This document shows, one piece after another, positions 52,945 to 62,807 of a stretch of 64,000 nt of DNA. This DNA is from Chryseobacterium foetidum (GTDB lineage: Bacteria; Bacteroidota; Bacteroidia; Flavobacteriales; Weeksellaceae): the NCBI RefSeq assembly GCF_025457425.1, contig NZ_JAMXIA010000001.1, positions 310,001 through 374,000 of the forward strand, in the 5' to 3' direction. The position numbers and the translations under genes were made by a program. Every line of letters begins with the position of its first letter. Positions within the stretch are counted from its first letter, which is position 1. Below the pieces are notes generated by a model. That model worked only from the letters and a program-made list of their open reading frames with translations. It did not search any database and was not told the origin of the DNA.

Positions 52945-54966
52945 CTAAACGGGAAGCGTAAACCAGAAAGTACTGCCGTTACCTTTCTTGCTTTCCACAC
53001 CGATCTCGCCGCCGTGTCGCTTGATAATTTCAGCGGAAATATAAAGCCCGAGTCCCAAACCTGAATAATGTTTCTCTTCATGATTGGCCCTGAAGTATCT
53101 TTCAAAAAGATACGGCTGTATTTCTTCATCGATGCCGTCACCGAAATCCTGCACCCCAATTTTTATAAAGTCATCAGTTTTTTCGATATTCAGATGAAAT
53201 TCCTTTGACTGAGACGCGTATTTCACAGCATTGTTGAGGAAATTCACCACCACCTGATCAATTCTGTCTTCATCTGCAAATGCCTTAATATTCTGATCTC
53301 CGGTAATTTTCACTTTATGGCTGTCGGTAAGTCTTGTAAATTCACAACAGGATTCCAGCATTTCAGAAACATTGAATTCAGTTTTTACCAGTTCCATTCT
53401 TCCTCCGCTTAATCTGTTCAGATTTAAAAGATCATCTACCAGACCTGTTAATTTTTCGATACTTTTTGTAGACTGCTCGATTAATTTCGGAATTTTTTCG
53501 TGTGTTGGTTTATTTTTAAGCCTGTCAAGAAGCTGAATGCTCGCTTTCAAACTTGTAATCGGAGTTTTCAGTTCGTGGCTTGCGATGCTGAGAAAATCGT
53601 CTTTTTGCGTCTCGTAATTTTTTCTCTTCGTTACATTGGAAGTTACACCTGTCATAAATGCGGGGTTGCCATCTGCGTCGTAACTTGGCAAACCGGAGGC
53701 ATTCATCCAGTGAAAGGAGCCGTCAGGCCTTTGTATCAGATATTCAGAGTTATAGGGCATCCCGCTTTTTATCGAATCATTTACCTTTTCACTGACCATT
53801 TTTCTGTGTTCGGGAACCACGGTTTCAATAAAATCGTCAAAATCAAATCTGTCACTGCTGGATCTTCCGTAATTACTTTTGCAAACATCGCTGCAGATCA
53901 TTTTACCCGTTTTCAGATCCAGAGTGTACGTTCCAAGCTGACCGGCTTTCAGTGCAAGTTCGTACCGTTGATTCAGGTTTTCCAGTTCTTCCTTTTTGTT
54001 GATTCTATCGGTCACTTCGTTGGCAATCACAATAATTGATGAGGTATTACCATTCTCATCCTTTAGAGGTTCGTAAATAAAATCAAACCAGCCTTCGTGC
54101 AAAACACCTTCATCCTCTAAAATTGCTTTGGCAGTATTACCAAAAAAAGGCTTCCCCGTTTTTAATACATTTGCCAAAATATCAAAATAGGGTTGGTCTT
54201 TCAGTTCAGGAAGTGCTTCGCGAATGGGCTTTCCAATAACATCCCTGTCTTTTCGCCATACTTTTAAGATCATCTCGTTGGCGGTTTCTACAATTAAATC
54301 ATCACCGCGCAAAATACCAAACGCAATTGGGGCCTTGGTAATAAAAGACTTTAACCTGAGCTCGCTCTGCTCCAGTTTTTTATTGGATAAATTTAATTTA
54401 TTGTTGTACTCACGTGATTCCTCATTGATTCTGGCCAACTTTTCAATTGTTTCAAGTGCAGAAAGCCGTAGTTCTATCTGATCCATCACAGTTTTGGCAA
54501 GTCCCTGCAGAATTTTACTATCGTGACTATCAAAAGTACGTGGTTTCTGATCGATGATGCAGAGGGTACCAATCATGTAGCCGTCCTGCGTTGTAAGTGG
54601 TGCTCCAGCATAAAACCGCAAACCAAAATCTCCGATAACATTAGGATTTGAAAGCAGACATGGCTCCTTCAAGGCATCTTCGAATACAGTAACATCCTTA
54701 TCAAGCACAGCAAGAGAACAAAGGCTTTTTCCGCGGTTGGCTTTTTTTGCATTTCCCATCCCAAAATTTGCTTTGAAGAAAACAGATTCTGCATCAACCA
54801 AAGAAATCAAAGCAACGGGCACATCAAAAATCTGAGCCGCCAGCCTGGCAATTCCGTCGAAACTTTCTTCAGACGGAGTATCTGTAATGCGGTACCGGTG
54901 CAGTGCCCTTAACCTCTCTTCCTCGTTATCAGGAATAATATTTTTACCAAAGGTATTGTCAATCAT
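52945..54966 (-). CDS. GAF/PAS sensor histidine kinase
   Basis: This 673-aa soluble kinase has no membrane segment. Its N-terminal GAF domain (about 20-160) contains FDVPVALISLVDAESVFFKA and the GAPLTTQDGYMIGTLCIID end. A short coiled coil (about 170-200) follows. PAS domains are at about 205-320 and 330-445 (the second with RPDGSFHWMNASGLPSYD). HisKA has FLSIASHELKTPITSLKASI, and the HATPase domain has the N box VVNFLNNAVKYAS, G1 VQDFGDGIDEEI and G2 YSGLGLGLYISAEIIKRHGG. All catalytic motifs are intact. The stimulus is unknown; cytosolic small molecules or redox are likely. Confidence 0.93.
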   Translation of the reverse strand: MIDNTFGKNIIPDNEEERLRALHRYRITDTPSEESFDGIARLAAQIFDVPVALISLVDAESVFFKANFGMGNAKKANRGKSLCSLAVLDKDVTVFEDALKEPCLLSNPNVIGDFGLRFYAGAPLTTQDGYMIGTLCIIDQKPRTFDSHDSKILQGLAKTVMDQIELRLSALETIEKLARINEESREYNNKLNLSNKKLEQSELRLKSFITKAPIAFGILRGDDLIVETANEMILKVWRKDRDVIGKPIREALPELKDQPYFDILANVLKTGKPFFGNTAKAILEDEGVLHEGWFDFIYEPLKDENGNTSSIIVIANEVTDRINKKEELENLNQRYELALKAGQLGTYTLDLKTGKMICSDVCKSNYGRSSSDRFDFDDFIETVVPEHRKMVSEKVNDSIKSGMPYNSEYLIQRPDGSFHWMNASGLPSYDADGNPAFMTGVTSNVTKRKNYETQKDDFLSIASHELKTPITSLKASIQLLDRLKNKPTHEKIPKLIEQSTKSIEKLTGLVDDLLNLNRLSGGRMELVKTEFNVSEMLESCCEFTRLTDSHKVKITGDQNIKAFADEDRIDQVVVNFLNNAVKYASQSKEFHLNIEKTDDFIKIGVQDFGDGIDEEIQPYLFERYFRANHEEKHYSGLGLGLYISAEIIKRHGGEIGVESKKGNGSTFWFTLPV

Positions 54967-55157
54967 TGGAGGGAAATTAAAAGTTTATAAAGGTATGGAT
55001 ATTTGCCTATCAAACAGTATGCTAATAAATTTTAAAAGAGGATGAAAAACTGCTCATAAGTGCAATAGGTACAGATTTTGTTCAAAGCAAATTGATCAAA
55101 GATTTTTAAGATTTTTTTCTGAAAATTCCTTCGGATCTCATCACCAAATTTCTTACA

Positions 55158-58046
55158 ATGAAAAAACTGAAAACCATAATCCTTAAGATATTTAAATGGA
55201 CGGGAATTGCCGTTGTCACGGTACTTTTTCTAATGTTCATTATTCCTGTCCTGTTTCCCGGAACCATTTCTAAGCAGGTGAAGTCTTTTGCCAACAAACA
55301 TCTTGCGGGCGAGCTTGATTATAAAAAAACGCATCTCACGTTTTTCAGACATTTTCCCTCGCTCACGGTTTCAGTGGATGATTTACTTTTAAAAGGTTCA
55401 AAACCTTTTCAGAAAGACACTTTGCTTGCAGCTAAGGAAGTTTCTGTGGGAATTAATCTTAAGAATCTGATTTTCGATGGTGAAGTAAAAATCGATGAAA
55501 TCTACGTTACAGATGCGGTTGCCAATGTTTTTGTGAATACAAAAGGTCAGGCGAATTACAACGTTTACGTTTCAAAACCTTCTGAAAAACCGAAAGATTC
55601 AACGGAAAGCGGAGCCTCAATAAAACTGGATTTAATAAAATTTAAAAACTGGAATGTAAAATACCATGACCTTTCTGCCAGAGTTTTGGTAGACGCAAAA
55701 GGTTTGAATTACACAGGTGAAGGTGGTCTCAGTGAAGATGTATTTGATCTTCAGACCGATTTGGATATTAATAAACTTGATTTCAGCTTAGACCGAATTT
55801 ATTACGCCAAACAGAAAACTTTACATGCAGATTTAATTACAAGAATCAATACCGATGCTTTGACTTTTGTTTTGAGGAAAAATGAATTGAGAATTAACGA
55901 ACTTCCTTTAAAGTTCACAGGTTTTTTGAGTATTCTTAAAGATGGATATGATCTGGACATTAAAGCTGCTTCAGAAAAAACAACAATTCGCGATATGATT
56001 TCAGTTTTGCCGCCACAATATCTGGAATGGGCAAAAGACACTAAAATTCAGGGGAACAGCGATCTGTTTTTCAGTCTAAAAGGTAAATTCAGTGAAGCCA
56101 GGAACCTGAAACCCAATTTAAATGCAAGACTTTTGGTAAAAGAAGGCTTTGTTTCCAATGCGAAAGCTCCGGTTCCGATGAACAATCTGAATATGGATTT
56201 AAATGTTGCTTTACCGGCTTTGAATACCGACATACTCACAATCGATCTTAAGAATCTAAGTTTTGACTTGGGTAAAAATAACAGTTTCCGCGCTGTGGTG
56301 AAGACCAAAGGTTTAGACGAGATATTAGTCAACGCAAAAATAAAAGGTGCTGTCAATCTTCAGACACTTGATGACGCTCTGGGATTGAACGAGATTGATA
56401 TGAAAGGCTTCATTGACACCGATATTCAATCCAACGGGATTTTTAATTTAGACAAAAAACTTTTTCCTAAAACGAAAGGTTATTTTAATCTTAAAAATGG
56501 CTGGCTGAAAACTTCATATTATCCAAATGCGATTCAGAATATCAACATTTTAGCGAACGTAAGCAATACCGATGGAACATTTAAAAGTTTAGGTGTAAAA
56601 CTCGACCCATTTAAATTTGATTTTGAAGGAAATCCGGTGTTCATCAATGCAGAACTGCAGAATTTTGAGGATTTGCTGTATAAAGTCCGTGCAAAAGGAA
56701 CGCTGAATGTGGGAAGAATTTATAAAGTATTTGCTAAAAAAGGTTTCGATGTTTCTGGTTTAATTATGGCAGATTTATCTTTAAAAGGAAGACAAAGCTA
56801 TGCAACAACAGGTCAGTACAGCAAGCTTGATAACAAAGGAACACTGATTCTGAAAAATATTAAAGCGACAACAGAAACGCTTCCAAAATCATTCTTCATC
56901 AGAGAAGGAAATTTCGAGTTTGAAAATGAAAAAATGTGGTTCAGAAAGTTCTTTGCCAATTATGGAAAGTCAGATTTTGCACTGAACGGGCATCTTTTAA
57001 ATACCATCAATTATTTTATTGAAAGAAAAGGAACACTGCACGGAAAGTTTAATTTAAATTCAAAATACATTCTTGTTGATGAATTTATGGCTCTGAAAAG
57101 TGGCGATAATTCCAAAAAATCCATCGATGTGGAATATGCCAAAGTTGAAAATCCCAACAGCAGTGGTGTGGTGGTTATTCCGAAAAATCTGGATGTATCT
57201 CTTGGTGTCAACGCACGTAAAGTAGAATTTCAGGGTTTAGGATTAAATAATGTGAAAGGAACGGCATCTGTAAATTCCGGTCAGGTCTATTTAAAAAACA
57301 CTACGTTCGACATTATTGGAAGCCGGATGGGTATCGACGCAAGATATCAGGATGAATCTCCGCTTACGGCTAATTATGATGTGGCGGTAAAAGTTCAGGA
57401 TTTCAATGTTCAAAGGGCGTACAAGGAAATTGACATGATTAAAGAAGTAGCAACATCTGCTAAAGATGTGAAAGGAATTGTTTCCATAGACTACAAACTG
57501 AAAGGTGATTTTGATAAAAACATGAACCCAATTTATCCGTCGCTTGAAGGCGGTGGTGTGATCAATCTCCGTGATGTGGAAGTAAAAAACCTGAAAATGC
57601 TCTCTGCAGTAGGAAATGGTATTGGTTCGAAAGGGTTTAATGATCCCGATATGAAAGGTGTTGACATTGAAACGCACATTAAAAACAATCTGATTCACGT
57701 AGATAAATTTACCTTTAAAGTTTCGGTTTTAAGACCTTCTGTGAGCGGAACCACGAGTTTTAACGGTCTTCTTGATCTATTAGTCAGAATCGGATTGCCA
57801 CCAGGAGGATGGATAGGTTTGCCAGTCGTGGTAACCGGAACACATGAGAAACCAAAAATCAAATTTCTGAGTAAAAACGGACAGGGAATTACAGAAGCAC
57901 TCTACAATAAAAAAATAAATAAAGTAATCAGACAGGAGCAAAGAGCAGAAAAGAAAACCCGCAGACAGCAGCGTTTAGATAAAAAAGCTCAGGAAGCCAA
58001 AGCCAAATCAGCAGAGAAACAGATTGATAAAAATCTAAAAAAATAG
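55158..58046 (+). CDS. AsmA-family protein
   Basis: This 962-aa protein has an N-terminal membrane helix (about 10-33) and a long periplasmic beta-rich part of AsmA type. The N-terminal AsmA stretch has HLTFFRHFPSLTVSVDDLLL and IKLDLIKFKNWNVKYHDLSA. The C-terminal AsmA-like domain has VMSGTTSFNGLL-like GTTSFNGLLDLLVRIG and a Gly/Pro-rich end. The last 45 residues are Lys/Arg/Gln-rich and possibly helical. AsmA-like proteins bridge the envelope and affect lipid transport or outer-membrane assembly in other bacteria. It has divergent orientation to the histidine kinase. Confidence 0.85.
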   Translation: MKKLKTIILKIFKWTGIAVVTVLFLMFIIPVLFPGTISKQVKSFANKHLAGELDYKKTHLTFFRHFPSLTVSVDDLLLKGSKPFQKDTLLAAKEVSVGINLKNLIFDGEVKIDEIYVTDAVANVFVNTKGQANYNVYVSKPSEKPKDSTESGASIKLDLIKFKNWNVKYHDLSARVLVDAKGLNYTGEGGLSEDVFDLQTDLDINKLDFSLDRIYYAKQKTLHADLITRINTDALTFVLRKNELRINELPLKFTGFLSILKDGYDLDIKAASEKTTIRDMISVLPPQYLEWAKDTKIQGNSDLFFSLKGKFSEARNLKPNLNARLLVKEGFVSNAKAPVPMNNLNMDLNVALPALNTDILTIDLKNLSFDLGKNNSFRAVVKTKGLDEILVNAKIKGAVNLQTLDDALGLNEIDMKGFIDTDIQSNGIFNLDKKLFPKTKGYFNLKNGWLKTSYYPNAIQNINILANVSNTDGTFKSLGVKLDPFKFDFEGNPVFINAELQNFEDLLYKVRAKGTLNVGRIYKVFAKKGFDVSGLIMADLSLKGRQSYATTGQYSKLDNKGTLILKNIKATTETLPKSFFIREGNFEFENEKMWFRKFFANYGKSDFALNGHLLNTINYFIERKGTLHGKFNLNSKYILVDEFMALKSGDNSKKSIDVEYAKVENPNSSGVVVIPKNLDVSLGVNARKVEFQGLGLNNVKGTASVNSGQVYLKNTTFDIIGSRMGIDARYQDESPLTANYDVAVKVQDFNVQRAYKEIDMIKEVATSAKDVKGIVSIDYKLKGDFDKNMNPIYPSLEGGGVINLRDVEVKNLKMLSAVGNGIGSKGFNDPDMKGVDIETHIKNNLIHVDKFTFKVSVLRPSVSGTTSFNGLLDLLVRIGLPPGGWIGLPVVVTGTHEKPKIKFLSKNGQGITEALYNKKINKVIRQEQRAEKKTRRQQRLDKKAQEAKAKSAEKQIDKNLKK

Positions 58047-58066
58047 AATATATCTTGTAACATTTA

Positions 58067-58112
58067 AAAGTCATCAAAGCTTTATTCATAACAGTTTTGA
58101 TGATTTTTTTAT
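58067..58112 (+). terminator. Terminator of the AsmA gene
   Basis: TCATCAAA (58071-58078) pairs with TTTTGATGA near 58095-58103, followed by T residues. Confidence 0.8.
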
Positions 58113-58134
58113 CTTTAAATTTAAATCAGACTCA

Positions 58135-59295
58135 ATGAAATACAATTTTGATGAAATCATCGAAAGACGAAATACCAATTCGGTAAAATGGGATTTTTTT
58201 GCTGACAATATTCTCCCAATGTGGGTGGCAGATATGGATTTTAAAATCGCTCCGGAAATTCAGAAAGCCGTTACAGATAAGGCATTGTCGGGAATGATGG
58301 GCTACCAGTTTCTCTCACCTGATTTTAAAACAAGCACAATCAATTGGTTAAAAAAGCATTATCATTTTACCGTTTCTGCAGATAAAATCCTGCCTGTTCC
58401 GGGAATGCTTTTGGGTGTTTCTGCCATCATCAGAACATTTTTGAAAACAGATGAAAAAATAATCCTGCAGCCACCGGTTTACGATCATTTTTTCGAAACT
58501 GTGAAAAACAGCGGTGCAGAAACTTTTTGCAACGATTTGATTTACAGAGAAAATTCTTACTCAATCGATTTTGATGATTTAGAGGAAAAAGCATCAGACC
58601 CATTGACAAAATTTTTACTGTTTTGCAATCCACACAATCCCATTGGGAAAGTCTGGAAGGAAGAAGATCTCAGGAAAATTGCTGAAATCTGTTCTGCAAA
58701 TAATGTGATCGTGATTTCGGATGAAATTCATTCTGATTTGGTTTTTGAAGGTTTTAAACATATTCCGTTTGCTAGAATTGCAGCTGATTATGATCTGATT
58801 TCGTTTACTTTGGGTTCGCCGTGTAAAACGTTCAATCTTTCAGGTTTGTCTGCAGCTTACATTATCTGTGATCAGGCAGAAAGTTTAGAAAAAGTTAGAA
58901 AAACGCTTCAACAGCAGGAAACCGAATGGCTCAATCCGTTTTCAGCAGAAGCTTTTACCGCAGCTTACACCTTTGGTGAAGACTGGATGATGGAAATGAA
59001 AAATTACATTTTTAAAAATTATCTTTTTGCTAAAAGTTATATTGAGGAGAAAATTCCTCAAATAAAAACAGTTCACGCTGAATCAACTTATCTGATGTGG
59101 CTGGACTGCAGAAATTTGAATTTAAACTCAACAATTTTAGAAGATAGATTAATCAATGAAGCTCAACTTAAACTCAATGCGGGAAACAGATACGGCCTGG
59201 CTGGCGAAGGTTTTATGCGGATTAATATTGCGTGCCCCAGAGAAATCCTGACGGAAGGTTTGAAAAGACTTGAAAATTTCGTGAATTCTTTATAA
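58135..59295 (+). CDS. MalY/PatB-family PLP-dependent cystathionine beta-lyase
   Basis: This 386-aa fold-type I enzyme matches MalY/PatB. The N-terminus has NFDEIIERRNTNSVKWDFFA and LPMWVADMDFKIAPEI, both typical of the group. The PLP Asp/His stretch reads ISDEIHSDLVF and the Schiff-base lysine is in LGSPCKTFNLSGLS. The C-terminal Arg contact is in GEGFMRINIACPRE. It should cleave C-S bonds of cystathionine or cysteine; aminotransferase activity is less likely. Confidence 0.93.
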   Translation: MKYNFDEIIERRNTNSVKWDFFADNILPMWVADMDFKIAPEIQKAVTDKALSGMMGYQFLSPDFKTSTINWLKKHYHFTVSADKILPVPGMLLGVSAIIRTFLKTDEKIILQPPVYDHFFETVKNSGAETFCNDLIYRENSYSIDFDDLEEKASDPLTKFLLFCNPHNPIGKVWKEEDLRKIAEICSANNVIVISDEIHSDLVFEGFKHIPFARIAADYDLISFTLGSPCKTFNLSGLSAAYIICDQAESLEKVRKTLQQQETEWLNPFSAEAFTAAYTFGEDWMMEMKNYIFKNYLFAKSYIEEKIPQIKTVHAESTYLMWLDCRNLNLNSTILEDRLINEAQLKLNAGNRYGLAGEGFMRINIACPREILTEGLKRLENFVNSL

Positions 59296-59363
59296 TTAAA
59301 AAATATTTCGGGCTGATTTGGCATTTTGATTGTTTAAAAGTAAATACATCAAAATTATTCGAT

Positions 59364-59561
59364 ATGAAAAATTCAACAAAGATCTATTCCGTACTTACGC
59401 TGGCATTTTTGTTGGCAGCATGCCATCCGCCACCAAGACCAAAAAGACCGGAACCACCACGCAGACCCGAAAGACCAAGACCTCCACACGGTATGATTGA
59501 AAAGAAAACGACAGATAAAATCGCAATCTTCCAAACAGTAAAAACTTCAAAAGAAGTCTGA
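59364..59561 (+). CDS. 65-aa Pro/Arg-rich lipoprotein
   Basis: A tiny lipoprotein: signal peptide MKNSTKIYSVLTLAFLLAAC, then a block of Pro, Arg and Lys in PxxP repeats (HPPPRPKRPEPPRRPERPRP) and a polar tail. The block would be extended and basic, likely interacting with a negatively charged partner. No family is recognised. Confidence 0.65.
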   Translation: MKNSTKIYSVLTLAFLLAACHPPPRPKRPEPPRRPERPRPPHGMIEKKTTDKIAIFQTVKTSKEV

Positions 59562-59564
59562 ATA

Positions 59565-59591
59565 TAAAGCTCCATTTCGGGGCTTTTTTTG
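59565..59591 (+). terminator. Terminator of the Pro-rich lipoprotein gene
   Basis: AAAGC and CC pair with GG and GCTTT around a short loop, followed by TTTTTTT. Confidence 0.8.
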
Positions 59592-59679
59592 TTTTAAAAA
59601 TGTAAATCTTGCTTTATTCACGAGTTTTGCAGAAATTGCAGTTAAGTTGAAGATTAAAATTTAAACTTTATCACATCGC

Positions 59680-60741
59680 ATGAACAAATTAATCTCAGAA
59701 GAATTCGGAAAAACAGCAAATGGCGAACCTATAAACAAATATATCCTTCGCAACGAAAACGGGATGCAGGTGGAAATCATCAATTTCGGAGCAATTATTA
59801 CTTCATTGAAAGTTCCCGATAGAGACGGGAAATTTGATGATGTGGTTTTAGGTTTTAAAAATTCTGAAGATTATTTCAATTCTAATCAATATACCTACGG
59901 TGCAGTGGTTGGAAGATATGCCAATCGTATTGCAAATGCCAGATTTTCAATTAAATGTAAGGAATATCAGGTGACAAAAAACGAAGGCAATAATCATATC
60001 CACGGCGGTAAACAGGGATTTTCCAACAAAATCTGGAATGCAGAAATTTTAGAAAATTCAGAATCCTGTTCTCTTGCTTTGCATTATTTAAGTGAAGATG
60101 GGGAAGAAGGCTATCCCGGAAACCTTTCTGTGAAGGTGCTTTACACTCTTACAGACGAAAACGCACTTGAAATTGAATATTCTGCGACAACAGATCAACC
60201 GACAATCATCAATCTCACGCAGCATTCTTATTTTAATCTTTCTGGGGATCATTCTCAGGAAATTACAGATCATCAACTGCAGCTCAACGCTGATCACTAT
60301 CTCCCAATTGATCAACATTCAATTCCAACCAGTGAGCTCTCTGATGTAAAAGAATCTCCATTTGATTTTAGCAGTATGAAGGAAATCGGCAAAGATATTA
60401 ATCTGGATCATAAGCAGCTTAAACTAGGAAAAGGCTACGATCATTGCTGGGTTTTGAATGGCAATGGTTTGCGAAGTGCAGGAAATTTGTTTCATCAGAA
60501 AACAGGTCGAAACATGGAAATTTTTACCACTGAACCGGGAATTCAGCTGTACACCGGGAATTTTCTGGACGGAAAATTTGAAACGAAGACAGGTGGGAAA
60601 AATAATTTCCGCACAGGACTCTGTCTTGAAACCCAACATTTTCCGGATTCACCAAATCGTAGCTCTTTTCCTTCAACTGTCTTAAATCCAGATGAAAAAT
60701 ATGAAAGCAAAACGGTTTATAAGTTTTCAGTAATATATTAG
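59680..60741 (+). CDS. galM: Aldose 1-epimerase
   Basis: This 353-aa galactose mutarotase interconverts alpha and beta sugars. The family motifs are FGAIITSLKVPDRDGKFDDV, the stretch VVGRYANRIANARFSI, NHIHGGKQGFSNKIW with the first catalytic His, LTQHSYFNLSG with the second, and the catalytic Glu near FTTEPGIQLYTGNF. The protein has no signal peptide and is cytosolic. It stands alone, without sugar kinase or transferase genes near it. Confidence 0.95.
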   Translation: MNKLISEEFGKTANGEPINKYILRNENGMQVEIINFGAIITSLKVPDRDGKFDDVVLGFKNSEDYFNSNQYTYGAVVGRYANRIANARFSIKCKEYQVTKNEGNNHIHGGKQGFSNKIWNAEILENSESCSLALHYLSEDGEEGYPGNLSVKVLYTLTDENALEIEYSATTDQPTIINLTQHSYFNLSGDHSQEITDHQLQLNADHYLPIDQHSIPTSELSDVKESPFDFSSMKEIGKDINLDHKQLKLGKGYDHCWVLNGNGLRSAGNLFHQKTGRNMEIFTTEPGIQLYTGNFLDGKFETKTGGKNNFRTGLCLETQHFPDSPNRSSFPSTVLNPDEKYESKTVYKFSVIY

Positions 60742-61049
60742 AATTTACATTGATTAATATAAAAAGGTAAATATTTTTAATTTCAAAAATTTAATTCTAA
60801 TAAAAAATTCTATTTAATTATATATTTTATTAATAATATACATTTTTGTTAATATATTAATGAATTTGATATTCACGATTTGGAGAAAATGCTTAACTTT
60901 TTTCTATCTATAATCATTTTTTACCAACTTTTTACAATAAACAATACTTTATGCTGTAATTTTATCAGAAAGATGGAAATATATGAACTAAACATTTTTT
61001 TTCTTGCTAATTGCAAAATTTTTATTAATTTTGGTGAAAAAATACAAAG
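60742..61049. other. 308-bp very AT-rich gap before a small ORF
   Basis: No gene or strong hairpin is seen. The last 50 bp hold the promoter of the 85-aa ORF. Confidence 0.6.
61004..61033 (+). promoter_or_regulatory. Promoter of the 85-aa ORF
   Basis: TTG (61004-61006), 19 bp, TAATTTTG (61026-61033): a full consensus match. The start codon lies only about 16 bp after the box, so the leader is about 10 nt. Confidence 0.75.
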
Positions 61050-61307
61050 ATGAAAAAGATCGAGTTCCTATCAGAGGCCGGCGAAATGCTTGGTGACATT
61101 GCAATAAAAGGTATCAGCGTTGCAGAAATTCAGAAATTTTTAGAAGAGATTGATAATGAAAGTTTTGAATACTTTTCACTTTATTATGACGAAGAAAATA
61201 AAATTCTTTGCATTGAGGAGGAGAGAGGTGTAATTTTCCCGCAATACGGCCATTTTATAACCAAAATTTCAGACAGTAAATACAGACATTGCTTTGATTT
61301 TGTTTAA
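61050..61307 (+). CDS. 85-aa hypothetical protein
   Basis: A small soluble acidic protein with an N-terminal strand, a helix (ISVAEIQKFLEEIDNESFEY) and strand-like tails (KILCIEEERGVIFPQYGHFI). The family is not recognised. It has a strong promoter and terminator, so it is well supported as an independent unit. Confidence 0.7.
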   Translation: MKKIEFLSEAGEMLGDIAIKGISVAEIQKFLEEIDNESFEYFSLYYDEENKILCIEEERGVIFPQYGHFITKISDSKYRHCFDFV

Positions 61308-61322
61308 ATCAATGTTTTGACA

Positions 61323-61355
61323 TAAAAAAACGGTACCGAAAAGTACCGTTTTTTA
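61323..61355. terminator. Bidirectional terminator
   Basis: AACGGTAC (61329-61336) pairs with GTACCGTT (61343-61350), with A and T runs on either side; shared with the converging M28 gene. Confidence 0.85.
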
Positions 61356-62753
61356 TTACCAGTTTTTGTCGATCATAAAAACCATCTGACTCATCACCAC
61401 CGCTCCCAGAAGCAGTTCGCGCCTGTTTACTTTATCAAAAGTATCCTCGGTGGAATGATGGTAATCAAAATATCGTTGAGTGTCAACCACCATTTCAGCC
61501 AGGGGAATGTCTATTTTTTTCAGTGGTAAAACATCCTGAATGGCTTCAGTCTGATCAAAATCGTAAACGCCGTAAGGCAGAAAATAATTTTTCCATTCAA
61601 AAATCAACCTTCTCCGTTGTGGAGACATATCTAGCCTGAAACCTCTCGGGGAATATCCACCAGAATCTGAACCTAATGCCAGAATATGTTTTTCTTCTTT
61701 CTTCTTAACATAAGCTGCGTACATATCGCGACCCTGACCGCCATTTTCGCTATTAGCATACAATACGACTCTGATTGTATGATTATTTTCCAAACCTAAA
61801 GCCTTAAAAGCACGCAAAACCTCAATGCATTGCACTACACCAGCACCGTCATCGTGTGCACCTTCAGCAAAATCCCATGAATCGAGCTGAGCTCCCAGTA
61901 AAATAATTTTCCCGTCTTTTTTTCCGGGAATTTCTGCGATAATATTTTGGTTAACTGTTTCGCCTTTAGACTGTGCAGACATATTCAGTTTTGCCTTAAC
62001 ACTTTGTTTAGACAATAATTTCTCCAGTTCATCAGCAGATTTTGCTCCAATGGTTACCGCAGGAATTCTTGCCTTGTCATCTGGTTCGTAGACAATCATT
62101 TTTGCATGTGGAACATCGTCATTAGCCGTGGTTAGAGATCTTATGATTAAACCTTTTGCTCCTTTTTGACCAATTACGGAAGCTGCAAGAAGTTTGTTTT
62201 TTGCGGCAGCTAAATAAGCATCAACAGTATTTACATACGTTTGATCCATCGGGTAATTAACGAAGATGATTTTATCTTTAACATCTGCGGAAGTGAGTTT
62301 GTTTAAATCTTTCACATCGTTAATCATCATCAGATCTGCAATCAGATCTTTTCCGCCTGTACCTTCAGAATTCCCGAAAGAAAGCATTCTGATGGATTTC
62401 CAGTCACCGTTGGATGTTTTAATTTGCAGAGATTCACGCCCACGGATCCAGACGGGAACTTTTACATCCTGTCTCCAGACTTTTTCTGCGCCTGCTTCTT
62501 TCAGATTTTTTTCTGCCCAATCTGCAGCTTTAGTGTAACCCGCAGTTCCGCTGAATCTTGCGCCAACACCTTTCGTCAGTTCGCCCAGATTGTTGTATGC
62601 AGTTCCGTTAATCATAATTTCATCTGATATTTTTTTGAATTCAGAATGATAATTAAACTTTTCAGCTGCCGGTTTGGGCTTCCTTACAGGTTTTTTCTGT
62701 GAAAATAAAAATCCACTCAGAAAGAGTGGAAGTATAATGAGAATTTTTTTCAT
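61356..62753 (-). CDS. M28-family secreted protein lacking key catalytic residues
   Basis: This 465-aa protein has a signal peptide (MKKILIILPLFLSGFLFSQ) and the layout of M28 carboxypeptidases: a PA-type insertion (about 130-250) inside the Zn-peptidase domain. Ligands Asp (GAHDDGAG), Asp (ALGSDSGG) and His (DYHHSTEDTFDK) are there. The first His ligand is Gln (GAQLDSW, codon 61887-61889) instead of the usual GGHLDSW. The catalytic Glu of the EE pair is Ser (NSENGG, codon 61749-61751). It may be a pseudo-peptidase with a binding or structural role. The assignment to the family is sure, the loss of activity is inference. Confidence 0.85.
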   Translation of the reverse strand: MKKILIILPLFLSGFLFSQKKPVRKPKPAAEKFNYHSEFKKISDEIMINGTAYNNLGELTKGVGARFSGTAGYTKAADWAEKNLKEAGAEKVWRQDVKVPVWIRGRESLQIKTSNGDWKSIRMLSFGNSEGTGGKDLIADLMMINDVKDLNKLTSADVKDKIIFVNYPMDQTYVNTVDAYLAAAKNKLLAASVIGQKGAKGLIIRSLTTANDDVPHAKMIVYEPDDKARIPAVTIGAKSADELEKLLSKQSVKAKLNMSAQSKGETVNQNIIAEIPGKKDGKIILLGAQLDSWDFAEGAHDDGAGVVQCIEVLRAFKALGLENNHTIRVVLYANSENGGQGRDMYAAYVKKKEEKHILALGSDSGGYSPRGFRLDMSPQRRRLIFEWKNYFLPYGVYDFDQTEAIQDVLPLKKIDIPLAEMVVDTQRYFDYHHSTEDTFDKVNRRELLLGAVVMSQMVFMIDKNW

Positions 62754-62807
62754 TTTAAAACTGCCCGAATCATTTCAGAGCATAAATTTAATTAAAAAAT
62801 AAAATAA

